Positions 32,894 to 45,234 of a DNA stretch of 64,000 nt are shown here, one piece after another; positions within the stretch are counted from its first letter, which is position 1; each line of letters starts with the position of its first letter. The notes beneath the pieces are model-generated. The model made no database searches. It saw only the letters and a list, made by a program, of their open reading frames with translations, and was not told the DNA's origin. The stretch comes from Guyanagaster necrorhizus (Eukaryota > Basidiomycota > Agaricomycetes > Agaricales > Physalacriaceae), in the NCBI RefSeq assembly GCF_019112545.1, contig NW_025064890.1, forward strand, positions 1,451,783 through 1,515,782, in the 5' to 3' direction. The position numbers and the translations under genes were made by a program.

Positions 32894-33086
32894 GAGGAAT
32901 CTACTTAGCTTATTGATTTTGGTGTTGTCATGGAAAACACATTCTTATCCAGCCACTAACCTCCGCGGTACAGCTTAAGAATACAGGGAAAATAAACATT
33001 CGTGTAGTATCGAAACGTTCATAATGCGTGTTCTGTGACATTCGGTGATATCTATACAATTTACAAAGCAAGCAGCACGGAAAGCC

Positions 33087-33805
33087 TCATACTCTAACCG
33101 TCACATACTTGTACCTCGCGAACCTTTCCTCTTCCAGTTCCCGAACGTAGCTGTGCACAATAAAGAGACCATCTGCAAGAACAGAAGAAAAGTCAGGAAT
33201 TCGTCGAGAGGGCGCTAGAGGGTCCACGGACAGAATTGAATAAGCCATATAATGGCATAGATAGTTGTAATAGCAGCTTTCGATATTTTGAGCGTTGTGT
33301 CGCAGACTTGCTTCGCAGTATCGGCGCTAACATCGACAGAGCTTATGCAATCAGAGGTGTCGTACTTGTTGCTGAATAGGAGGTACAAAGAGTAGGCACC
33401 AATCGCCAAACTGACGATAAATGACCCTTTTTGTAGACCGTTGAACGTGGACACAAGGCCTTGCCTCGTGGTCAAGACACCAATCAGGCTTTATGAGCGT
33501 CAGATTCAGAACGAAGATGTCAATGGAGGACACTCACCCGAGAAGGGATATAAGGGCAGCAAGGGTGTACACACCAGCGATGGCGTACATGGTGATTTCT
33601 CCTGACTTGGAGAGCTTGAGCGTCTTGTTAATGATATCGTGAACATTGAACCAAGCGCCTAATGCTACAAGCGCGCTTCCAGCAAGGGTTAAAGTAGCGA
33701 TGATCTATGAGACATTCATATTGGTCGACAATTATAGGTGGAGAGTGTGCCTACCAAAGCACCCAAACGGAGGGGCAGACAGCAGAGGAAGTGATGCCAA
33801 CGCAT
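33087..33805 (-). CDS. four-helix membrane protein, 186 aa
   Basis: Four exons (33755-33805, 33538-33704, 33232-33488, 33087-33172) sum to 561 nt; introns of 50, 49 and 59 nt have usable sites. Four hydrophobic segments are seen: LGALIIATLTLAGSALVAL, MYAIAGVYTLAALISLLGL, FIVSLAIGAYSLYLLFS and AAITTIYAIIWLIQFYGLF. They are followed by a charged cytosolic tail (SYVRELEEERFARYKY). The layout resembles small tetraspan (MARVEL-like) fungal membrane proteins of unknown role. Two cysteines lie in the loop before helix 4. No partner is evident; it lies between the epoxide hydrolase and the transcription factor. Confidence 0.75.
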
Positions 33806-35178
33806 GATTAGATACAGAAGTCGCTGGTGGTAGGTGCAGACCCAAGGATGAGAGAGGAAGAAGGATGACTAGGCGGGGGCTGGATTCACTCAACTTGAAG
33901 GTTTTATAGCGATGTGCGGTGTACAGCCTTGAGTAAATCCAGTGCATCGCTCCGAGATAGTCAGGCGGGCGGAAGTTTCATTCCCATTATAATGCGAGAT
34001 TGCCTTGATCGCCGGATCTCCATTTAAGTAGAAGCAAATATAACCTCAACACGTTTTCAAGATATTATTACTTTCAAGGTAAGTGAAAGCTCTATAGTGC
34101 CCCCTAGAGAGCTCAGCGCAGGAGAACATGAGATTGAAGAATGAACGGGCCTGTACTAAACTTACTGCGAGCAAAGTGTCTCGTAATAATGCTTTCGTTA
34201 GAGTCACATGAAGATTTGTGCTTGGCGAACCCTGACTTGGCTAGTGATGGTGAGTCGCTACCTATAACAGTTGCTAGCGTCCGGAGTTTTAACCGAGTCT
34301 GAATGAAGCCGATATTTCCCATTTGAGGCACGATGCTGTTCACTTGCGGTTGATAAGGGTTGGTAGTGGCCGTCTTCCTGCTGACCTCAAAGAATTTAGC
34401 AGTCATAAGTCTGCCACATTTTTTAAGTTGTAGCCTAGCAGTTCATGCACTTTAGCTTATACGTGAAATGGTAGCTTTCAGGAGTGCTTCCAGTCTCATG
34501 AGAAGAAATTTCCTATTATTAGAAGGATACTGACTACATCTGTATGAAGGATGCCGACAGCAAGTCGACGCTGAGCGCTCTCAGTATTGATGATGACGAG
34601 CCCCGCAGTCGACCGCATTTGGCCTAAAATTCAAACCCCGGTCAGTAGCAACTGAATTGCTACCATTCACAAAAGACTGACAAATTAATGCCTTGCCCAG
34701 AGGGCCCAAAAATTTTGGGGCATATTATCTTTGCATGAATGAGTTCAAAATAAAATTTTGAGGGCCGGAAACTGATTGCATCTCATATGTTAAATGAATC
34801 CATACCAGTGCATGGCCGGCTTGATCGTGGCTGTGCCCTGGGCATCGCACCACTGTCTTTGACATCGGGACACACAAAAAATCACTTTAGATTACACTGG
34901 TAGGTCTTGTGAAACTTCCTTCTTTCCCTTCCTTCTCTCTCTTTTTCTCTTTTCTTTTTATTTTCTTTTTATTTTATTTCCAGACCGACCCACAAGCATC
35001 AGTGGCGAGCCTTCAAGCACTGTCTAGCAGGCGATGTCGGTTGGACTCGGATCTCGCCGGAGGCTAGCATTGGTTTGACGCGTGATTGATGTATAATAGA
35101 ATTTCAATTTCAACTTCCATTTCCTGACTCTTGTCTCTCCAAACATGGACAGCCTCTTTCATTTTCCGAACCACTACG
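33806..35178. other. intergenic
   Basis: No gene recognised. A strong polypyrimidine tract (C and T almost only) lies at 34,916-34,982. The right end is probably the promoter region of the transcription factor. Confidence 0.5.
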
Positions 35179-38100
35179 ATGAACCACGACACTCAGGTAA
35201 TACCGGCTAAGAAGAGGAGATTGGCTGGCGCATGCGATAGGTGTCGTAGAAAGAAAGGTGAGCTCGTTTAGTATAGATACGAGGACACGTTGGACTACGA
35301 TCCGTGCCGAAATCCGATATGGCGACGCGTTTCGGCAACACGATGTCCATGGCGGACCAATGCCAGAGGCGCGTCCATAAAGCAATAATCTGCTCGGATT
35401 TCCAGCCCAGCGACAATGTTATTCTTGCTAATGTTATTTTCTGTCGCTGACCTCTTTTTTCGTAGTCAAATGTATAAATTATAAGTTTTTCTCAGCCTTG
35501 AACAAATTCAAACGCTGTCTCTCTGTACAGGTGATAGCTCTACCACGTTAGGCAATCGTTGTTCAAACTGTGTCGCATTCGATGCAGAGTGCACGCATGG
35601 GGATCTGATCAAGGTACGCCTGCATTCTTTGATGGAATATACAATATCAAGAACTCTGTAGAAACGTGGGCCAAAACCAATGTCCGTCTTATCTGTATCA
35701 ACGCTCAACTTGATGCTGATCTTGGCAGGTATACTCAAGAGTCCCTTCCTGCCGCATCGCACACAGAGAGAGATGGGTCTGACATTAGGTGCGTTATATA
35801 TCATGTGATTCTGCTTAAAGTAATGAACTGGTGAACAGCTATGTACAGCACTTGGAAAGACGCGTGAACCAGCTGGAAAGTACGCTTAAAGAGGTGTGAA
35901 TATTATGTCTGGTCTCCGACTTTCTCTCACTCATCATAGCTCAATCCGGATGTCGAGCTACCAGAAGCAGCAGCAGGACGAGACATATCACCCGATTATA
36001 TGCCGATATACTCGTATGCAAGTACATCCCGACGATCGAGTGAATCACTCGAACCAGCCCAGCCTGAAGATGACTTTTCACATCCCGATCTCGTGGAAAA
36101 TATGAAAAATATGTCGATTCGTGAAGGCAAACACTTTAGCGAGAGGTATTTTGGACCGTCAAGTACCTTTTCGCTGCTTACCAGTGTCCTATCCATCAAA
36201 AAGAAATACACGGGTAGTGACAATACGATGCAGCTGAAAGACTACTTCAGTTTACAGCCTGTGTGTCCTGTTTCGGCTTTGAGTCTCTCTTGTGCTTACG
36301 ATCCTTGACCTTGTTAGTGGGAGCGTGCGACGGCGGACGCTGAAACCCCCCGTTATATATATCCCGACAATGACCTCATCCGGAGCCTCGTTGCCATCTA
36401 TTTCGAAACAATTAATCCAATTTTTCCTATTCTGCACCGACCTACATTCGAAAAGCACGTTGACGAAGGATTGCATTTCCGAGATTATAATTTCGGTGCT
36501 GCACTACTTCTTGTTTTGGCTGTTGCTTCGCGATATTCTGACGATCCCCGAGTATTGGCACATCCCAGCTCCAAGCTTTCTTCAGGATGGAGATTCTTCG
36601 AGCAGGTCCGCATTTTCAAAAACGCCATTTACACTCCTCCATCCTTGTATGAGCTCCAATTCGCTGTTGTATGCTCGATCTTTTTCCTTTTCTATTCGTA
36701 ATGATGCTAAGGCGTTCTCTGACAGCTCGGGGCCATATACTCAATTGGAACATCTATTCCTGACTTTAACTGGACAATGATTGGGATTGGCCTACGTTCT
36801 GCGATAGAGATAGGGCTGCACAGACGAAAGCCTGAAGGTCACAAGTTAACAGTCGACGACGAACTCAAGAAGCGATCTTTTTGGTACACTTACTCACCTG
36901 AGTGTCAAAGCGAGATGTTGATGGAATGTCATATAGGGCGCTTACCATATTCGACAGACTCATCAGTATATATTTTGGACGCCCTACCATGGTACATGAA
37001 GAGGAGTATGTTGTTTCTACGATTACGATTTTTTCGCTGAACGATCCGCTACAGCTTCGACCTAGAGCGGCCAATTGAATGCGATGACGAATATTGGGAA
37101 ATAGCTCCAGATGGCCAAGTACAGTTCCATCAACCGGCCGCCAAACCTTCAAAAATCAGTTTTTTCATTGCCTCGATACGGTTAAGCGAGATAATCTCGT
37201 TTGTCGTGAAGACATTGTATTCTATTAAGAAAGGTCAAGAAATGTTAGGTCTCACAGGAAAAGGTTGGGAGCAGCGAATAGTTGCTGATGTAGACTCATC
37301 CCTGAACGCGTGGGTGGATTCGATCCCTGATCATCGTATGTGTCTGGTCGTCTCTATTTAACACGCTACTGACGCTGTCGTCTTAGTACGCTGGGATCCC
37401 AAACGCGAGAACAGAGAATTTTTGTATCAGTCCGCGGCCCTATATAGCATCTACTACATGCTCCAGATACTCATACATCGACCCTTCCTACACACAGACT
37501 CTCCATTATCGATACCCTCCCTCGTCATTTGCACGAACGCGGCCAGATCGTGCTCTCGAATCCTTGAAGTTCACATGACTAGAATGAAGACCGTCACTCC
37601 TCACATAATTGTACGTGTCAAACCCTCCTCCTGTTCCATTGATTTACGCTTAACGCAGATGGGTGCGTTCACCTCTGGTGCCGTGCTCGCTATGAATATC
37701 TGGAGTGGCAAACGGGCGGGTCATGCCTCTAATGCAAAGGACCTGGCCGGTTTCGATTTGTGTCTAGCCATCTTCAAAGATGCCGCCGATACGTGCGTAT
37801 TGGACCTTTCTGTATTTTGATGGAATTAACATTGTCCTGTCAATAGGTGGAACGTAGCTGGACGTTCACTGTGAGTACTTCGAAGATCTGCACTTGCATG
37901 ACCGCTGATAGGTCCCTAGCACCTTGTTTAAGCTTATGGCTGCCGTGGAGAGCGCCAAATCATTAGATGACTCTACCGTTCCCCCAACACGACCTGAAGA
38001 AAGAGCTACTCCCGTTCCAGTGGCTTCTCTGTGGAGCTTGTACGATACTGTGCCAAGCGTTACACGTCTTCAAGGAGTTCAACCCTTTGGTACCAAAGCC

Positions 38101-38474
38101 TTTTCCTCTTCGTCGGTAATATTTACTCACGATATCTTACCTCTTAGTTGAGCAACCATCCTCTGACACTTACACGGCGAGTCAGCTCGACCTTGGCCTC
38201 CCCTTTGACTGGAAAAACGAAGCCAACGAAGCCAACCTTGGGTTCTCAACTTCCCCCCAGCCGCCATTTCTCAATATGGAATCAGGGCTGTCTGGGGAAC
38301 TTTCGAACAGCACGATCGACATGTGGACCGGTGCTCCTCTTGGATTCAGGTAGGATATCCCTGTTTTTTTTTTCTTTTTTCGGTGAGGTTTGTTGATGTT
38401 TCGCGGAACCTAGCTTGTCGGAGTGGAATGCCTATATTGCCAACATGGCACCCGGAAATAATGGACAACCTTGA
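35179..38474 (+). CDS. Zn(II)2Cys6 transcription factor with fungal_trans domain
   Basis: Exon 1 opens MNHDTQVIPAKKRR and leads into a binuclear zinc cluster C-X2-C-X6-C-X10-C-X2-C-X6-C (Cys 19, 22, 29, 40, 43, 50), assembled over three exons. A six-base exon at 35,466-35,471 is needed between introns of 208 and 59 nt. A short dimerisation coil follows (YVQHLERRVNQLESTLKE). The fungal-specific transcription factor domain runs from YPDNDLIRSLVAIYFETIN (about 36,355), through FGRPTMVHEE and FDLERPIECDDEYWE (about 37,055), to about 37,900. The tail ends WNAYIANMAPGNNGQP and a TGA at 38,472. About ten or more introns. Members bind CGG-type DNA sites as dimers and switch metabolic genes. Fragments of relatives lie at 14.7, 16.7 and 43.1 kb. 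Targets are unknown. Confidence 0.85.
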
Positions 38475-39079
38475 CAAGTCGTGTACATGGGTCGGCGAGG
38501 TTACATGCGCCGGTACAGACATGCCTTATCGTATAAATGCAGATGTATACTAACACAACTGTATCATAGTTCTATTACAGTGCTCTTATGTATAAAGATA
38601 GTGGCTTATAGATTTATAAGAGGCCGTGCAAGACATGACATGCTCGAACCTCACTTCTCTGTCTCAAACCACAACATTGCACTCCAATATTGGCCCATGC
38701 TTGGTGCATATCTACTCTTTTGCAGCTGGTAAAAGGAATACCACTTTCCAGCTATTGCTAGACGACTCAGAGCAATCTACACCCCGCTCAAACCAATTGG
38801 CAACCGTTGGTACGTCTCCTTTAGAGTCGTTCTAGAAGCCAAAGTTTACTCAGTCAATGGGGTTGAAGCCAATCCCCGTAGCATTCCTTTATTTATACAC
38901 CGACCTAGGTACATTCCTTTATCTTCTACTCTTATATTTCAACCCGACAGTATATATATCCCCTGGTTACATGTGCTACCTCAGTCGTTTCACCCTTACT
39001 GCGCCGACTAAGTTCTAACTACTCCGTTCACTTACTTTTAAATACATATAAGCAGTATACATCCCTGGTCTCATACACC
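38475..39079. other. intergenic
   Basis: No gene or repeat recognised. Confidence 0.5.
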
Positions 39080-40660
39080 ATGGCCCAAGTGTCACCTTTT
39101 CCCTATCCTTCCTGCCATCTTCGCTCATTGAAAGATGGATGCAGAATCGTCGGTCGACCTCCCCCCTATGAAGCCCTGCTAGGATCTGACATATCGCCAG
39201 ACTCTCCAAACACATTCAAACACTCTATTCTCTCTCTTATTCGTGAAGCACGTATGGAGCTTTCTCAGTACGAGACGAGTCCATTATTCGCAATCTGGAA
39301 TCGACTATAATAGAGGCTGAAGCCCAAAAGTTCATCGACGACCACGTGTCGCTCCCTCCACCTGTCCATGCACTTCCTCCCGAGGTTTTGACAGAGATAT
39401 TCCTGCTCACTTGCACGAGGCCATACACTGTGTTTGGATCTCGCAATTGTGAGCCCCAGTGGATAGGAGGGGGTTTGTCGACAATGGCATGATATTGCTT
39501 GGAGCACTCCCACATTGTGGGTCATCTTTCATACTCTCATGGAACCCACCCATGACAAGAGGAAAGTGTCAACTAAAAACTATTGGACAACACACTTGAG
39601 CAAAGTCATCAAAGCCAGTTAGTTGTCTGTAGGCCAAGCCATATTTCTAGACCCATCCATCATCGAGAATTTGGTTCAGTGCTCATCACACTGGGAAGCC
39701 ATCTGTCTGGACAGCTCTTTGATAAACTCTTTCATTTCTATTTACCCTCCTTGATCTAAGTTCAGTACAGTATGATAGAATGGCCACTAACTTGAATCCA
39801 TTCCATTCCAAGAAGCATCTAACCTGAAATGCCTCACATTTCAGATATATTTGCTTTCATGCCATGATGCCGATCAAGCATCCATTGGTATAAGCTGGTC
39901 CAGGCCAGTGGCCGCAGATTACACATTTGAGTATATAGAATATATAGAACCTAGTGCTTAAACATTTATATTCTTCATCACTTCCCTAACATCGAAGTGT
40001 TGGAAGAATCTGCTGCTATTTTAACCCTGAGCACTACACCATGGCCGCTTACTCTGTCGAAGCTTCGTTCACTTAGCATCAGCTCCCCACGGTTGCTACC
40101 CTTTCTCATCTGTCCCTCACTGGAGCACGTATCATTCGAAGGACACACTGATGTCTTCCCTACAGGATTCTTCTCTCAATTCATCCTCAAGTCCGAATGC
40201 CAGCTACAGTCCCTTGAATTTCAAGGGATGTGCAATGAAGTATCTTCAAACCCAGTCGAGGTTTTCTTATCTGTGTCTAGTCTCAGTAAACTTGTATTAT
40301 TCATGGAGGGTTATGACGGGGAAGCCGATGAAATCTTCAAATGTCTCACGGCAGTCAAGTCCACAGGATTGGATATATTGCTTCCCAACTTGGCCCTTTT
40401 TGAATTGAAGATGCATGCAATCTTTCCGGGCGACGAAAAAGTGGATTCGGCTCTGGTCACAATGATTAACAGCCGTTGGAATAATCCCCTGGAATCGAGA
40501 TCGTATCGACTCATCATCCTCAGGTGCCACAGAGCCGGCATTGGAAGTAGGGATGAAGATGGAATGGTAGAAGATGAAAATGAACGAGTCACGCGAAATC
40601 TCATAACTTTGTCCCCACATTGATCACCTTCAAACTTTAAAAAGGGAAGGATTAGATATA
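39080..40660 (+). pseudogene. F-box protein, broken copy
   Basis: It contains an N-terminal lead (39,080-39,307), then after a one-base frame change near 39,275 the F-box (LPPEVLTEIFLLTCTRPYTVF at about 39,375). A disrupted, partly CpG-poor middle follows, then a 208-codon open frame (39,997-40,623) matching the second half of the gene at 17,573 (SPRLLPFLICPSLEHVSF; compare SPEILYYLVCPALEHLSI). The last recognisable text is DISIIVKG at about 40,670, right where a Copia remnant begins. Stops and frame changes in the middle make it non-functional. Confidence 0.75.
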
Positions 40661-40675
40661 TCCATCATTGTCAAA

Positions 40676-42120
40676 GGTGATGTTCAGGAGTTTTTATCCT
40701 CTCCTCATGGTTTCTTTGTATTTCAATGCCTATAATCTTCTCTGGTCTCCCAATGTCCTTCACATTGAATAAACCCTTTAGCTGTTTCTTGACTGCATCC
40801 AATTCTTCAACTGTCTTCATAAAAATGAGTAAGTCATCAACCCAGACTGTTACTACAGTCTTCTTTCCACTGATAACTTATTTGTAGACACAATGATCAG
40901 CCTGTTGCTTTGAGAATCCAATTTCTGACATTTTTCTATTGACTTCCCAGTTCCATTGTCATCCTGACTGTTTGAGACCATATAATGTCTTGTGTAGTCA
41001 ACAAACATGGCCTGTACCATCATTATAACACTCTGGCTACTGCATATAAATTTCCCCCTCAAGTCAGCCATTTAGATATGCTTTTCTGACATCTATCTGT
41101 GCAATTTCAAGGTCCTCTATGGCTGCAATTCCAAAGGCTGCTCTGACAGATTCTAGGCATACTACTGGTACAAATATCTTGAAGAAATCAATTCCTGGAA
41201 TCTGAGAATATCTCTGTGCTATCAGACGTGCTTTGTATCATGAAACATGCCCATTCTGATTGAATTTCTTTGTGAAAATCCACTTGCTGCCTATAGGAGA
41301 TCTTCCTGAAGGTAAATACTCTACAGTGTATATCTCTATTGCTTCTATAACACTCATCTCCTCATCCATAGCTTCCTTCCATTTCAGCCATTCTCTTGAT
41401 ACTTTAGCTTTGTCTAAGGTTCTGGGTACATCATCAAAGTCAGTGTCCTCTCTGGCCAAGTAACTCCATACTAGATTTGCAAAATGCTTCTCTGAAGTCA
41501 TTTCTGTATGTGTTTTAGCTTCCCTGGGTATAGCTGGAGGCCTGGAATCAGGGTTTCCAAGTGCCTTATAATTATAGTCTTATAAATTTCAAGGTGAGTT
41601 GTGAGGTTTTTCTTCTTGCAACTTTGTGTTTATAGATGCAGTTGGATGTCTTGATGGTATGGATTGCCTCTGTACTTCATTAGGATGCTTGGAATATATT
41701 TCTGTTGGGTTAGTATGACTACTGGTGTCATTTGGCTGAATTCCTCCTTCACTATTCAATTCCTGAAGTTCAGAGATGAGTTGTGGGTCATTTGACTCCA
41801 ATTCTGCCTCTCAATCCATGACTTGTCCCTGCTTATGAATGCAACTGTCTTGCATTGTTCTGCAAATATAAAGTTTCTTGATACATATATGAATTGAGTT
41901 TTGGGATCATAAATGCAATATAATACTTTGACCCCTGAGTCTTGTATTCTATACCATAGACAACATAACATATCCCTGTACTCATACAGCAGCAGAACAG
42001 TCAGGACATACATATGGAATCCTCTATAATGATTCAAGATCAAGATCTGCTTAGATATCAACATATAAGTGATCAAAGCAAAAATGAACAAATGAATCTT
42101 ATTTTAAGTACCTGGGAAAG
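40676..42120 (-). mobile_element. Ty1/Copia remnant (post-integrase and reverse transcriptase)
   Basis: On the minus strand, GVKVLYCIYDP..FIYVSRNFIFAEQ (about 41,940-41,850) is the segment after the integrase. WLKWKEAMDEEM..PIGSKWIFTKKFNQNG (about 41,390-41,240) opens the reverse transcriptase, and VVTVWVDDLLI (about 40,850) is its YVDD-type active-site block. It stops after the next helix, so the RNase H and LTR are missing. Only one CG (41,227) occurs in about 1.45 kb, against many in the flanks. It adjoins the F-box pseudogene on the left. Confidence 0.85.
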
Positions 42121-42212
42121 CAACAAAGTTTGAGCACGGATTTCGGATCTCTAATGCTTGCAGTAACAATTCCGTAAGATTCATATCAAAAAAAGTCATT
42201 CTTCAACTTGAC

Positions 42213-42285
42213 TCTCTCACTAGGAATCGTACCCAGCTTTCGGACAACAAACTAAGGTGTGCTGACCAATTGACCACCAGAAAGA
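42213..42285 (-). repeat. tRNA-like element, 73 nt (isolated copy)
   Basis: Full tRNA length. TCTTTCT and TGAGAGA pair at 6 of 7 positions. GTGGTCAATTGGTCAGCAC lines up with a standard tRNA box A and D-arm over 19 nt. The T-stem CTGGG/CCTAG pairs at 5 of 5 (one wobble), but the loop is TACGATT with T55 changed to A. Closest of all copies to a recent tRNA pseudogene. Confidence 0.6.
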
Positions 42286-42429
42286 CATTTATTTCTGGCC
42301 ATTTTCTAATATTCTGTTTACCCACGCCAATCAACTTGAACTGAAGTGCCGGCTGTCGTGCCCACAGGTTTGGTTGCAGATGGCCCTAAATCATATCACC
42401 CAAAAAAATTGTGCTTTCCTCTGCTTTCA

Positions 42430-42870
42430 AGACACTGAACTTTGAATGTTCTGTTTTGGCATCTTTGAATAACCTCTTCTCAACCAGAACCTCTTCCTCC
42501 ATAGTGTAGGAGTTGAGGGGACCAGACACTGAGCGAGTGTCAGCAGGGCAACATCTGCCTTAAAGCTAAGCATAGGATAGTCACTCGTCTTCCTCCAAGG
42601 TCTCAAGGCTCGGACAGAGATGGAGAAACCTGAGTGTTGGCTCAACCTCATGCATCTCATCTTCCCACCATACGGTCAGGTATGTAATTTGGGACCATTG
42701 CGCTTTCACCAGGCCTGGATTGAAGTCGGTGAATGCTTTGTAGTATGATATGCGCAATTGAAGAGATCTGAGATTCGGTGTGTTTCTGAAGACACCCAAC
42801 GTAGTGGAAAGTGCATATGTGTCTTGCGCACCCACAGCGGTTCGCAGTTTGGAACAACGCGCACACCAGT
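42430..42870 (-). pseudogene. F-box protein fragment (LRR part)
   Basis: The minus strand encodes VFRNTPNLRSLQLRIS, then TDFNPGLVKAQWSQITYL and LRFLHLCPSLETLEEDE. These match MFSHTPNLRSFKFNI, DFDPSAIGVPWWQLTSL and KVLRLCSNLETLREE of the intact gene at 17,573. It breaks after the last block. Bases 42,425-42,510 also resemble 50,190-50,280. Confidence 0.75.
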
Positions 42871-43059
42871 TAAAATGTATGCTGAAAGAGGGTCCGACTG
42901 CGAGTTTCTTAAGATTTGCCGTAGCTCAATCTGGACGCAAGTCTACCCAAAGGAAGTTTAAGGAATGGCAGGGAGAGAGACCTTGCCCGAATGTCTACCA
43001 ATATCCATATACCCTTGCACACCTGGACAGGGCCATGAAGTTTTGGTGCCGAAGGAGGT

Positions 43060-44030
43060 CTTTTCATGTCTGGCCTTGGAAAGCTTGAAAAAATTGTCAC
43101 TTCGCTATTTCCAGAGCTTTAGCCAGAGGTATTTTGGGACCATCAAGCAGTTCTCACTCCTCTCAAAGATCATATCTATCAAAAACCGTCCATGAGAAAC
43201 AATATTGTAGTATGACTCCCAGAGCATTTCGATTACATCCTGTGTATCTTGCTTTGCGCTATGTGCTCATGATTCACAAACGTCGACTCTGATAGTGAGA
43301 GCGGACAACAGCCGGCGCTGAAACTTCTCATTATGTATACCCCCGACCATGACCTCATCCGGGGCCTCGTTGCCATCTATTTCGACGCAATCAATCCAGT
43401 TGTTGCTGTTCGTCACCAACGCACATTCGAAACGGATGTTGATGATGGATTGCCTTTGATTTCGTTGCTGCGCTACTTCTTATCGAGCCGTCGCTTCATA
43501 GGATTCCGATGACCCACGAGTTTTGGCTCCGAGCTTTTTCTTCAGGATGGAGATTCCTCGAGCAAGTCCTTGTCTTCAAAAATGAAGTTTATGCTCCTCC
43601 ATGCTTTTATGAACTTCAGGTCACTGCTCTAAGTCTGGATTACCTACATGCTCCATCTGACTAAAGGTCAATCTAGCTCGGGGCCGTAAACACTTCTGTT
43701 CCTAAGTTTGGCCGAACCATCATGGTGGGACTGCGACAGGTATAGGACTACATAGACGGGTGCCGGAGGGTTGCAAGTTAAAATCCAGCGACAAACTCAA
43801 GAAATGATTCCTTCTGGTGTGCATAATCTTTTTACGGGGCAGCGCGGGACGTGTATGAAATTATACACAGCCAACTGATTCTACTCGATCGCCTCCTAGC
43901 AGTACAGGTTGGTCAACTTGCCACGGCGCACCAAGAGGAGCATACCACTTCAACAGAATATAAAACTTTCTTTTGAAAAATCTTTAATAGAGCTGCCAGT
44001 TGAATGCGACGGTGAATAGTTTAAGAGAAT
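43060..44030 (+). pseudogene. Zn2Cys6 transcription factor, broken copy (middle part)
   Basis: The DNA closely follows 36,110-37,080 of the intact gene: SERYFGPSS-type text near 43,120, the DLIRGLVAIYFDAINP block near 43,350 and RFLEQVLVFKNEVYAPP near 43,555. LPVECDGE near 43,995 marks the end. Frame changes are frequent and the zinc cluster and tail are absent. It faces away from the F-box fragment at 42.4-42.9 kb. Confidence 0.8.
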
Positions 44031-44399
44031 GGGATCGACAACCAGTTCTTGCACCTAGTAATCTTTTCGCCACGAGTCTGAGACTCATGATTGCCAATAT
44101 GCACGTTGCAAAAAATGAGGGGGGGGGCAAGCAAGCCATTTTCGTTTGCGGTTCGAAACCGTTTACATATCCAAAACCTTGACTGACACCTCGCCTTCAC
44201 AAAATAGACCAGGACCCCCTTCCGGTGCTTAGCCACACTTGAAGATAAATCGTAGCGGTCACAGCTCACAAGGCAGTCAAAACCGATGACTTGATGAAAA
44301 TCTACTCCACACATTTGAAAACCAAACGGCATGCATGCGATTACCCCCGCCCTTCTATGAAGGGCAGACAAAAGAATGCCATGGACAAATGTCACCAGC

Positions 44400-44454
44400 T
44401 CTCTGGTTGGGAGTCGAACCCGACAGCATGTAGTGGCCGATGCACTATCAGAGA
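44400..44454 (-). repeat. tRNA-like element (array 1), family C-like
   Basis: 55 nt. Ends TCTCTGA/CCAGAGA (6 of 7). Box-A-like TAGTGCATCGG; T-loop TTCGACT in a GGG/CCC stem. The same end sequences occur in the family C elements at 12,000 and 16,463. Confidence 0.6.
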
Positions 44455-44807
44455 ATGAGTCCTGGCAGGAATCAGATCAAGTAATGAGGGTATTATAAAA
44501 TGTTGGGTGTGCAGGAGACACAGCTATGATGAATGTGTTTAGGAATTTAGAACGAGCGAGTGCCAGGGGAACGGAATAGATTACTTATTGATGTTCTTCT
44601 GTAAGAGATGGGTCTTGCACCTAAAGTCCTATCGGCGCCACCCGGTCCAGCCCAAGAGTTGAAAGAACTAGATATAGTCGTTGATGCGCTCATTGTAAAG
44701 TTAGTTATGTAATGAATCACCTATGTGTTTTGCTCGAAAATCAGAACTTGCGAGCCCTAGCAGAAACGACAGTGGAGACACAAAACCATTACCAAGTTCT
44801 TCAAGAT

Positions 44808-44870
44808 GATCTTTTGGGGAATCGAACCCGAGATGTGATGTAAAGTACTAACCGTTGCGCTACAGAGATC
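44808..44870 (-). repeat. tRNA-like element (array 2), family E
   Basis: 63 nt. Ends GATCTCT/AAAGATC (6 of 7). GTAGCGCAACGGTTAGTAC is close to a true box A and D-arm. T-loop TTCGATT with box B GGTTCGATTCC intact. Confidence 0.65.
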
Positions 44871-44994
44871 GTGGTAGGGTTTAGGACAAAGACAAGTTCT
44901 TGCCTGAAGAACCGCATCCGTCTGCATTTTTCTTCTGAAATCAGAAATGTAACAGACAGAAAGGCAAGAAAAAGTTCTCACCGGTGATATTATT

Positions 44995-45055
44995 AATCTC
45001 TGAGGGAACTGAACCCATGACGCGATGTACACTAACCATTGTACCGACAGAGACC
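44995..45055 (-). repeat. tRNA-like element (array 3), family E; unit 1
   Basis: 61 nt. Ends GGTCTCT/AGAGATT pair over 7 bp with two wobbles. GGTACAATGGTTAGTGTAC forms a box-A-bearing D-arm. T-loop TTCAGTT. The first element of composite unit 1. Confidence 0.65.
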
Positions 45056-45180
45056 GTAGTAACGTATGAAACAACTTGAAGAAGATGAGGTCTTCCTGAA
45101 TAAGTTGCCGCACCCCTGGCGGAGAATATCTCTTGATGTAGAGGAAATGCCAAAATAAAAATGATAACACCCTTCTGATT

Positions 45181-45234
45181 TTCTCGCTGGGAGTCGAACC
45201 CGGCAGACGATATCCTGTTTCCAGACAGTCAAAG
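45181..45234 (-). repeat. tRNA-like element (array 4), family G; unit 1
   Basis: About 54 nt with a clear T-arm (GGG/CCC, loop TTCGACT) but no good box A. The equivalent in unit 2 is 45,927. Confidence 0.5.

Noticed and set aside
34621..34680. Possible extra tRNA-like element (GGGGTTTGAATTT on the minus strand)
   Set aside because: T-loop resemblance only; no complementary ends and no box A at a sensible distance.
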